DNA from: Vreelandella rituensis
GTDB lineage: Bacteria; Pseudomonadota; Gammaproteobacteria; Pseudomonadales; Halomonadaceae
NCBI RefSeq assembly: GCF_003336665.1
Contig: NZ_QPIJ01000029.1
Location: forward strand, 1 to 50,641
Length of the DNA: 50,641 nt
Direction: 5' to 3'
This document shows, piece after piece, positions 44,653 to 50,641 of the stretch. Each line of letters starts with the position of its first letter. The stretch's first letter is position 1. The notes under the pieces are model-generated. The model saw nothing but the letters and a program-made list of their open reading frames with translations. It ran no database searches and had not been told where the DNA came from. The translations under genes were made by a program, and so were the position numbers.

Positions 44653-44907
44653 AGTGATGACTCCGTTATTGATGAAATGGTTGATAGCCGGTGCTTTGTT
44701 TTCCATCCCGCACCGCCACCATCTACCATAGACGAGAGTTGCATGGGCTGGCTAGCGTTGTCATTGCTCGTACAGCTAACGCAATACTGTCGAAAAGCAC
44801 GGATGGACACCCTAACCTTCGAGGTTTCAAGAGGTGAATGTGATAATCTAGTCGCAGCTATTTTCAATTTCCAGTGACATCATTCAGCGCAAGAGGAACG
44901 GGCCAAG

Positions 44908-45234
44908 ATGGCGGCCAAGCCGATCTATCGTGTCGTAGTGCACCAACAAGGTGAAATTTGGGATTTATACGTCAGAGAGATTTTTCAAAGCGAACTCTGG
45001 GGCTTTATTGAGGTCGAGGAGTTCGTATTTGAGGATCCCAGCCGCCTGGTAGTGGACACTGCCACAGAGAAACTTCAACGTACCTTCGAAGGCGTCAAGC
45101 GCAGTTACCTGCCGCTGAACGCCATTGTGCGTATTGACGAAGTGGAGCGTGAAGGGCCTCTCAGGGCGGTAAAAAGTGAATCCAGCATCGCTGAATTTCC
45201 CCGCCCATTCTCCTTGCCTCCACGAGGTGAGTAA
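44908..45234 (+). CDS. DUF1820-family protein
   Basis: A 108-residue soluble protein. The pattern PIYRVVVHQQGEIWDLYVREI, then LWGFIEVEEFVF and FEGVKRSYLPLNAIVRIDEVEREG, is typical of DUF1820, a small gammaproteobacterial family of unknown function. AAGAGGAACGG upstream provides the ribosome site. The SH3-anchor protein gene follows on the same strand 71 bp later. Confidence 0.85.
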   Translation: MAAKPIYRVVVHQQGEIWDLYVREIFQSELWGFIEVEEFVFEDPSRLVVDTATEKLQRTFEGVKRSYLPLNAIVRIDEVEREGPLRAVKSESSIAEFPRPFSLPPRGE

Positions 45235-45305
45235 GCTTTTCCTGGCGAATGGAGCGGGCAGGAAATCGTGGGCAGGTAAGTGTTTACAATTCAGGGCAAG
45301 GTCTA

Positions 45306-45944
45306 ATGCGAGTAAATCTATCTCAACTCCGTTTTTCGCGTCTCGCGGTGGGTATGCTTCTGGGCACCACCAGTCTGATGGTGTTGGCTCAGCAAGCGGA
45401 GGGTAACGCCTGGGTTTCCGATGAGCTGACCACTTATGTGCGCAGCGGCCCAACCGATGGCTATCGGATCATCGGGACACTCACCGCAGGTGAGCCGGTA
45501 GACGTGTTGGAAACCAGTGGTGACTACACCCGCGTGGAAAATAGCGAGGGTGACACCGTTTGGGTACTGAGCCAGGAGCTGCAGGAAACGCCCAGCGCTC
45601 GTGAGCAATTGCCGGTATTGGAAGCACAGGTCGAGGCCTTGAGTGCCGAGCTTGAAGGGATCAACGAGACTTGGGAGCAGCGAGTCGCTTCCATGACCCA
45701 GACCCTGGAGGTTCGTGAACAGCGGATCGCCGACCTTGAAACACGCAACAATGAGTTGGACAGCGAAACGGAACAGTCGCGCCAGCAGGTGCGAGCGCTT
45801 CAAGCGCGACTCGATACCCAGGAAGAAGATTTGTTGATGCGTTACTTCATGTACGGCGGCAGTGTCGCCGGGGCGGGGCTGTTAGTGGGCTTGATCGTGC
45901 CGCATTTGCCGCGTCGGCGTAAAAAACGTGACCGTTGGTTCTAG
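45306..45944 (+). CDS. SH3-domain membrane-anchored protein (TIGR04211/YgiM-like)
   Basis: A 212-residue protein: signal sequence (about 8-30), a bacterial SH3 domain (36-95, YVRSGPTDGYRIIGTL and GDTVWVLSQEL), a coiled coil (about 105-180, rich in Glu/Gln/Arg), and a C-terminal transmembrane helix (185-203) with a basic tail RRRKKRDRW. This plan matches YgiM-type proteins, whose role in the envelope is not established. AAGG sits about 5 bases before ATG 45306; the frame is open upstream but without a better site. It ends 3 bp before tpm. Confidence 0.85.
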   Translation: MRVNLSQLRFSRLAVGMLLGTTSLMVLAQQAEGNAWVSDELTTYVRSGPTDGYRIIGTLTAGEPVDVLETSGDYTRVENSEGDTVWVLSQELQETPSAREQLPVLEAQVEALSAELEGINETWEQRVASMTQTLEVREQRIADLETRNNELDSETEQSRQQVRALQARLDTQEEDLLMRYFMYGGSVAGAGLLVGLIVPHLPRRRKKRDRWF

Positions 45945-45947
45945 AGC

Positions 45948-46580
45948 ATGAGCCTCGAATGGATGACGCGCTGGCGGGAGGGACGGATTGGATTTCATTT
46001 GAATGACGTCCATCCCGCTCTGGAGCGCTACTGGCCGCAACTGGAAGTGCCTCCCGAAACCAAGGTGCTGGTGCCGTTGTGTGGCAAAAGTCTGGATATG
46101 CGCTGGTTGGCTCAGCATGGCTATCCGGTCCTGGGAATCGAGTTGGTGCCTGAAGCCATTGAACAGTTTCTGGCCCAGCGTCAAGGCGAAGTGTCACGTT
46201 ATCGCCAGGCTGGGTTTGATATATCGCGCCAAGGTAGCATTGAGTTGTGGTGCGGTGATTTCTTTCATCTGCATATTCAACAGGCCGCTGAAATCGGGGC
46301 GTTTTATGACCGTGCCTCGTTGATTGCCCTGCCACCGGCCGGACGCCAGCGTTATGCTTTTCACCTGGCTCAACTGATTCCGCCCGGGGCGAAAGGGTTG
46401 CTGATCAGCCTGACCCACGAAAAGTCTGGCGCCGGTCCGCCTTTCAGCGTGCCGGCGCAGGAAATTCAAGACATATTTTCTCCCAACTTTCGCCTGACTC
46501 ATCTGGAAGACAGTGCCTCGGATGCCATGGGCAGAGCCGAGTCGGTATGGGCGCTCGAGCGTCGCGGTCCGCGGGGCTGA
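45948..46580 (+). CDS. tpm: Thiopurine S-methyltransferase
   Basis: SAM-dependent methyltransferase of the TPMT family, which in bacteria methylates selenium and tellurium oxyanions and thiopurines. The 210-residue protein has the family opening W-M-T-R-W-R-E-G-R-I-G-F-H, the SAM loop VLVPLCGKSLDMRWLAQHGYPV and DRASLIALPP. It starts 3 bp after the SH3 protein gene, so the two are co-transcribed. It is convergent with the YajG-like gene with no gap. Confidence 0.93.
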   Translation: MSLEWMTRWREGRIGFHLNDVHPALERYWPQLEVPPETKVLVPLCGKSLDMRWLAQHGYPVLGIELVPEAIEQFLAQRQGEVSRYRQAGFDISRQGSIELWCGDFFHLHIQQAAEIGAFYDRASLIALPPAGRQRYAFHLAQLIPPGAKGLLISLTHEKSGAGPPFSVPAQEIQDIFSPNFRLTHLEDSASDAMGRAESVWALERRGPRG

Positions 46581-47174
46581 CTAGCGCGCCAGAAGTCCGG
46601 CTAGCTCCGGGTCTCCGAAGGCGCGGTCCAGCCCATCGCTGAGCAAGTCATTGAGCATACGCGTGTTGCTGTCACGATCGGGTTTGATCGCATAGCCCTG
46701 GGTGCGGCGTGAGGTGTAAGTGCCGATATAGGTAGTGCCCTGATGGCTGGCTTCGGCACGAAATACCGCTTCCAGGCGCGCTTCATCGATCAATGCCTGG
46801 CCGCTGTCACCGCGAACATAGGCCAGGTTGTCAAGCACCAGCACAAGGCTGGGTCGGCCCTCGGCGGCTTCCTGCGTCGGCGTGAAACCCATATCGCGCA
46901 CCGCACGTTCGGCCTCTTTCTGAAGGTGCGGAATCAGCTCATGGCTACTCACGGTGATATGTGCCGACGACATCCCTCTGCCGGTACGATTGCCGATGAT
47001 GTCGCTGTCGCGCCCATCCTGAGCGATTACCGTGACTGCCTGGCCTTGGCCTACCTGGGGAACACTGGCGGAACGTTGGGGGCTAAGTTGCAAGTAATGA
47101 GGACTGGCACAGCCGGCAAGCCAAAGGCTGACCAGCAAGATAATAAATCCATGAAAGAAATGGCGCTGCAGCAT
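46581..47174 (-). CDS. YajG-like outer-membrane lipoprotein
   Basis: A 197-residue predicted lipoprotein with lipobox LWLAGC (signal about 1-21). The body pattern, LQLSPQ, VTVIAQDGRDSDIIGNRTG and a C-terminal LNDLLSDGLDRAFGDPEL, resembles the YajG family, whose function is unknown. ATG 47174 is chosen because GGGAG lies 7 bases upstream; the longer frame would bury the signal peptide. It follows cysA by 80 bp on the same strand. Confidence 0.78.
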   Translation of the reverse strand: MLQRHFFHGFIILLVSLWLAGCASPHYLQLSPQRSASVPQVGQGQAVTVIAQDGRDSDIIGNRTGRGMSSAHITVSSHELIPHLQKEAERAVRDMGFTPTQEAAEGRPSLVLVLDNLAYVRGDSGQALIDEARLEAVFRAEASHQGTTYIGTYTSRRTQGYAIKPDRDSNTRMLNDLLSDGLDRAFGDPELAGLLAR

Positions 47175-47254
47175 GGTGACGCTCCCTGGGGCAAGACAAA
47201 AGCAGTTAAAAAAGCCTTGGCGAGTATAGCGCGCGCCTTGCCCCAGGCAAATGC

Positions 47255-48349
47255 TCATGCCGTGCTGGGTGAAGGAGAATATCTGGGCGACTGCTGGGCA
47301 AAGCGATGCCAGCGGCGCGGTTCGACATAAAGCCGTTGGCCTCGGGTTAACCCCAGGCGCTCGAAGTCAGCGTGCCTGATGGTGGCAAGCCAGGGGTTGG
47401 CCAGCCAATCGGCCTCCAGCTCGACACGGACTTCAGCGCCCACCGGAACGGTAGCGGTAACCGTCACCGGTAAATGGGCATGCGCAGTGGGTGTTTCGAT
47501 CAACCTGAGTTCATGGGGGCGAAGCAGTAGCTCTTCGTGGCCATCGGGTAAATCCACGTCCAGGCGTGCATCGCCGCAGGTCAGAATGCCGTTCTGTACC
47601 TTGCCTTCCAGGTGATTGACATCCCCCAGGAACTCGAACACAAAACGGTTGGCCGGATGACGATAAAGCGTTTCCGGGGTGTCGATCTGTTCGATCTTGC
47701 CGTTGCTCATCACTACCACCCGGTCGGAAAGCTCCAGCGCTTCTTCCTGATCGTGGGTGACGAACACGCTGGTGAAATTGAGTTCGTCGTGCAGGCGACG
47801 CAACCAGCGGCGCAAGTCCTGGCGCACCTTGGCATCGAGGGCACCGAACGGCTCATCCAGCAGGAGAACGTCCGGCTTGACTGCCAGGGCACGGGCCAGC
47901 GAGACGCGCTGTTGCTGCCCACCGGAAAGCTGGGCGGGGAAGCGGTTGGCGAAGTCTTCCAGTTTGACCATTTCCAGCAAGCGAAACACCCTGGCGCGAA
48001 TCTCGCCTGTACTGGGACGCCGGTTGCGCGGCATGACTTTCAAACCGAAGGCCACGTTTTCGTAGACGCTCATGTGCCGAAACAGGGCGTAATGCTGAAA
48101 GACGAACCCGATACGCCGGTCACGCACATGCACATGGGTTACATCCCGGTCGCCGAACAGGATCTTGCCCGAGCGGGGGTGGGTGTCGGCACTTTCCAGC
48201 CCGGCAATGATGCGCAGCAGGGTGGTTTTACCCGAGCCGGAGGGACCCAGTAGCCCGACCAGTTCACCTTCGTGAATGTCCAGATTGACCGGTTCCAGCG
48301 CTCGGGTATTACCGAAATGCTTGGAAATCTGCTGAAGACGAATGCTCAT
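47255..48349 (-). CDS. cysA: Sulfate/thiosulfate ABC transporter ATP-binding protein CysA
   Basis: Cytosolic ATPase that powers sulfate/thiosulfate import for cysteine synthesis. Walker A is [14 protein letters not shown] (about residues 32-45), the signature [15 protein letters not shown], Walker [15 protein letters not shown], and the switch His in [11 protein letters not shown]. The C-terminal beta domain (TOBE-like, from about 235) is typical for CysA. ATG 48349 ([13 protein letters not shown]) is preceded by GGGAGGC and overlaps the cysW stop by 4 bases (ATGA). Confidence 0.96.
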   Translation of the reverse strand: MSIRLQQISKHFGNTRALEPVNLDIHEGELVGLLGPSGSGKTTLLRIIAGLESADTHPRSGKILFGDRDVTHVHVRDRRIGFVFQHYALFRHMSVYENVAFGLKVMPRNRRPSTGEIRARVFRLLEMVKLEDFANRFPAQLSGGQQQRVSLARALAVKPDVLLLDEPFGALDAKVRQDLRRWLRRLHDELNFTSVFVTHDQEEALELSDRVVVMSNGKIEQIDTPETLYRHPANRFVFEFLGDVNHLEGKVQNGILTCGDARLDVDLPDGHEELLLRPHELRLIETPTAHAHLPVTVTATVPVGAEVRVELEADWLANPWLATIRHADFERLGLTRGQRLYVEPRRWHRFAQQSPRYSPSPSTA

Positions 48350-49173
48350 AAAAATGCCTCCCGGCGCGATGCGCGCCATTCAAGCCCTGCCTTGGCTGCC
48401 AGAGTCAGCAAGGCGATCAAGGCCAGCAAAGCTGCGCAGGCGAAAGCCCCCACGGCATTGTAATCCTGGTAAAGCTGTTCCAGATGTAGCGGCAAGGTGT
48501 TCGTCTGGCCGCGAATGGCGCCGGAAACCACCGAAACCGCACCGAATTCGCCTACGGCCCGAGCGTTGGTGAGTATCACGCCATACAGCAGTGCCCAGCG
48601 AATGTTGGGCAGGGTGATACGCCGAAACGTGGTCCAGCCCGAAGCGCCGAGTACCACCGCGGCTTCTTCTTCCTTGGAGCCTTGGGCCTGCATCAGAGGA
48701 ATCAGTTCCCGGGCCACGAAAGGGCAGGTCACGAAGATAGTCACCATCACGATGCCTGGCCAGGCGAACATCAATTGAATGTCGTAGCTGTCCAGCCAGG
48801 TGCCCATCCAGCCGGTGCGGCCATATAGCAGAAGGTAAACCAGGCCTGCCACTACCGGCGATACGGCGAAGGGGATATCGATCAAGGTCTGCAGTACCCG
48901 CCGCCCTGGAAAACTGAAACGAGTGACCAGCCATGCCAGGGCTACCCCGAACACCAGGCAGACGGGGATCGTCAGCACAGCGACGAACAAGGTCAGGCCA
49001 ATGGCGGACAGGGTATATTCGTTGCTGACATTGTCCCAGAACACCGCCACGCCCTGGGCGAATGCTTGGGCGAAGATCGCCACCAACGGCAGCAGCAGAA
49101 ATAGCGCGGCAAGGAACAGGGCGGCACCGATCAATAGGCGCCGGACAGTCGGAGCATCACCAATGCGTCTCAT
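48346..49173 (-). CDS. cysW: Sulfate/thiosulfate ABC transporter permease CysW
   Basis: A 275-residue inner-membrane permease with six predicted helices. The EAA-type loop that contacts the ATPase is [22 protein letters not shown]. It pairs with CysT to form the sulfate channel. The conserved middle region, [23 protein letters not shown], is CysW-specific. The start overlaps the cysT stop, and the end overlaps the cysA start. Confidence 0.96.
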   Translation of the reverse strand: MRRIGDAPTVRRLLIGAALFLAALFLLLPLVAIFAQAFAQGVAVFWDNVSNEYTLSAIGLTLFVAVLTIPVCLVFGVALAWLVTRFSFPGRRVLQTLIDIPFAVSPVVAGLVYLLLYGRTGWMGTWLDSYDIQLMFAWPGIVMVTIFVTCPFVARELIPLMQAQGSKEEEAAVVLGASGWTTFRRITLPNIRWALLYGVILTNARAVGEFGAVSVVSGAIRGQTNTLPLHLEQLYQDYNAVGAFACAALLALIALLTLAAKAGLEWRASRREAFL

Positions 49174-50057
49174 CAGCCCTTTCCTCCATGCAGACGCCGG
49201 ATGAAGCGCCCTTGCCAGATGTTGATGGCCAGCAGCAGAGCCAGTGACACGAACAACACTACCGAGGCGATCGCCGAAGCACCGGCGAAATCGTATTCCT
49301 GCAATTTGACGAAAATCATCAGGGCGGTGATCTCGGTTTCATAGGGCATGTTGCCGGCAATGAAGATGATCGCTCCGAATTCACCCAAAGAACGCACGAA
49401 TGCCAGGCCGGTCCCGGTCACCAATGCCGGCCAAAGGTGCGGCAGGATGACTCGGCGAAAGGCGACACCGTCGGTTGCTCCCAGCGACATGGCCGCCTCA
49501 TCCACCTCTATCGGCATGTCTTCCAATACCGGCTGCACCGTGCGCACCACAAATGGAATACTGGTAAAAGCCATGGCCAGGGCGATCCCCACCCAGGTAT
49601 AGGCGACCTGAAACCCTAGCGGTTCCAGCAAGCGACCCATCCAGCCATTGCTGGCATAAAGGGTGGCGAGGGTAATGCCGGCAACTGCGGTGGGTAGGGC
49701 GAAGGGCAGGTCCATCAGCGCATCGAGAAGCCGCTTGCCGGGAAAGCTGTAGCGCACCAGTACCCAGGCCAGCAACAAGCCGAACACGGCATTGACCAGA
49801 GCCGCCACGGCTGCGGCGCCGATCGTCACCATGTAGCTTGCCACCACGCGGCCTTCGGTGATGATGGCCCAGTATTGCGCCAGACTCAGACCGGCCAGCT
49901 GCCCGAACAGCCCCGTCATGGGCAACAGCAGCACCAACGAAATGAAGGTGACGCTGATGCCCATGGAAAGACCGAACCCCGGCAGCACACGGGTGCTGCC
50001 GGAGCGAAACAGGCCGTTGGGTTTTAAAGCACCCGCTTTTAAAACATTAGGTTTCAT
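49173..50057 (-). CDS. cysT: Sulfate/thiosulfate ABC transporter permease CysT (CysU)
   Basis: A 294-residue inner-membrane permease. From VLPGFGLSMGISVTF onward it follows the CysT pattern, including DLPFALPTAVAGITLATLY and the EAA loop VDEAAMSLGATDGVAFRRVILP. It is the first gene of cysTWA. No sulfate-binding protein gene (sbp or cysP) lies upstream within the window. Instead the hairpin end of an iscB-bearing element comes within about 20 bp of the ATG, and no Shine-Dalgarno sequence is visible before it. The first 22 residues are longer than the E. coli N-terminus. Confidence 0.94.
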   Translation of the reverse strand: MKPNVLKAGALKPNGLFRSGSTRVLPGFGLSMGISVTFISLVLLLPMTGLFGQLAGLSLAQYWAIITEGRVVASYMVTIGAAAVAALVNAVFGLLLAWVLVRYSFPGKRLLDALMDLPFALPTAVAGITLATLYASNGWMGRLLEPLGFQVAYTWVGIALAMAFTSIPFVVRTVQPVLEDMPIEVDEAAMSLGATDGVAFRRVILPHLWPALVTGTGLAFVRSLGEFGAIIFIAGNMPYETEITALMIFVKLQEYDFAGASAIASVVLFVSLALLLAINIWQGRFIRRLHGGKG

Positions 50058-50065
50058 CGTTTTGC

Positions 50066-50641
50066 GCGGGAAACCCGGTTGCTTTAGCGCCGGGAGGGAT
50101 AGCGCGTCGTGCGCAGCACGACTCGGGGTTCCCTGTACGCGTCTCCTTTATGATTGGATTGTGGGTAGTGGGTGATAGCCGTAGCCATCACCGCGTTGCA
50201 GCAGGGTGCAGTGGCGCCAGGAAATCCCCTGGGCCGCTCCCTGTTCGGTCTGAATATTGAAACTGCCGGTCTTGCGAATCGCCACGCGCCCCGTGTGGCT
50301 GCCGGTCTTCTTGCCGGCCGGGACAATCGCCCTGACCCTATCGCCGGTCTGAAAGCCCTGTACTTGCTTCTGCCGCATCAAATAGCCACGCGGAAAGCCG
50401 AACTTGTCGAGGCGCGTGCGCTGGTAGCTGCCACGGCCCATGGCCTTGATGACTAGGGTGGGTACCCGCCAGCCTTTCAGGGTGTCGAACTTGCCGACAC
50501 AGGCCGCATCCAGGGCATGAGTCTTGGGAATACCCAGCCGCTGACGGTTGTACTTGGTGCGACCACCACTGCCCACGGCGACCGGCAGGCCGGTGGTTTT
50601 CATGGCTCCGAACAGCGCCCAACGGGTGGCGTTGACGGCAG
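50066..50641 (-). mobile_element. Right end of an IscB-bearing IS200/IS605-like element
   Basis: The element is entered from the right edge of the window. After the iscB stop come about 80 bp with two hairpins. GTCGTGC / GCACGAC (50106-50112 with 50116-50122) is one. The other is CCCGG / CCGGG (50074-50078 with 50090-50094) with an inner GC-TTTA-GC, followed on the minus strand by GTTTCCCGCGC. Imperfect terminal hairpins of this kind mark IS200/IS605-type ends. The exact boundary (about 50058-50070) is a guess. Confidence 0.6.
50148..50641 (-). CDS. iscB: IscB RNA-guided HNH/RuvC nuclease, C-terminal part only
   Basis: The frame is open to the window edge on the minus strand, so only the last 160 or so residues are present. 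NATRWAL and TGLPVAVGSGGRTKYNR lead into the RuvC-III motif KTHALDAACVG. A C-terminal RNA/target-interaction domain follows and ends in ISWRHCTLLQRGDGYGY. These match the end of IscB (RRXRR-HNH family), the OMEGA-system relative of Cas9. The RuvC-III His and Asp are intact. The PLMP, HNH and bridge-helix parts, and the guide RNA, which in IscB loci is encoded 5' of the gene, lie beyond the window. An internal ATG at 50603 is not the true start. Confidence 0.88.
   Translation of the reverse strand, partial: AVNATRWALFGAMKTTGLPVAVGSGGRTKYNRQRLGIPKTHALDAACVGKFDTLKGWRVPTLVIKAMGRGSYQRTRLDKFGFPRGYLMRQKQVQGFQTGDRVRAIVPAGKKTGSHTGRVAIRKTGSFNIQTEQGAAQGISWRHCTLLQRGDGYGYHPLPTIQS

Noticed and set aside
50148..50641. 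Guide RNA of the IscB element within the window
   Set aside because: In IscB loci the omega-RNA lies 5' of the gene, which here is beyond the right edge. The 3' hairpins fit a transposon end better.
1..50641. CRISPR array, integron or toxin-antitoxin pair
   Set aside because: No regularly spaced repeats, attC-like sites or typical small paired ORFs were seen. The tandem repeats found are two-copy and contiguous.

Overview
The window looks like chromosome from a moderately GC-rich gammaproteobacterium, most likely of the family Halomonadaceae (Halomonas and relatives). This rests on gene order and protein character: tRNA-Met, ychF, pth, rplY, prs, ispE, lolB and a TPR lipoprotein on one strand, facing hemA-prfA-prmC-moeB on the other. 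The proteins are acidic and typical of a halophile or halotolerant. No 16S gene is present, so the genus is an inference.

Layout. 1-1.2 kb: end of an IS4-family element whose transposase C-terminus is frameshifted by an 11-bp tandem duplication. 1.25-12 kb: housekeeping genes (prc, M18 aminopeptidase, tRNA-Met, ychF, pth, rplY, prs, ispE, lolB, TPR lipoprotein). 12.3-16.8 kb: hemA-prfA-prmC, then lrp and moeB. 16.9-19.3 kb: peroxide defence pair ahpC and ahpF. 19.5-20.2 kb: two small conserved proteins. 20.3-24.5 kb: an RND efflux pump with its adaptor. 24.8-32.5 kb: HI0933-type flavoprotein, yqjDEK envelope/ribosome-associated set, outer-membrane phospholipase A, MscK-like channel, TlyA methyltransferase.

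32.5-41.3 kb is an accessory-looking sensory island behind an AT-rich leader. It holds a receiver-PAS-diguanylate cyclase, a triple-PAS soluble histidine kinase, a membrane PAS kinase, two Rcp1-like single-domain receivers, an orphan sugar-type periplasmic binding protein, and a HAMP kinase. The two membrane kinases share the same unusual phosphoacceptor box (MAHHFQEPSRR). I read this as a phosphorelay that takes a periplasmic ligand signal to stand-alone receivers and possibly to c-di-GMP.

41.4-44.7 kb is a two-gene operon of an ATP-grasp ligase and a 675-residue protein I cannot assign by family. The larger protein has Gln, Cys, His and Asn spaced as in papain-like enzymes (Q402, C408, H566, N587). 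This is the best candidate in the window for an undescribed enzyme system. 44.9-47.2 kb: DUF1820 protein, SH3-anchor protein, thiopurine methyltransferase, YajG-like lipoprotein. 47.3-50.1 kb: sulfate/thiosulfate transporter genes cysT-cysW-cysA. The window ends inside an iscB gene, an RNA-guided nuclease of the OMEGA group and ancestor-type relative of Cas9. The hairpin end of its transposon lies only about 17-20 bp from the cysT start codon.

No intergenic stretch exceeds about 300 bases. No rRNA, CRISPR array, riboswitch or integron was seen.
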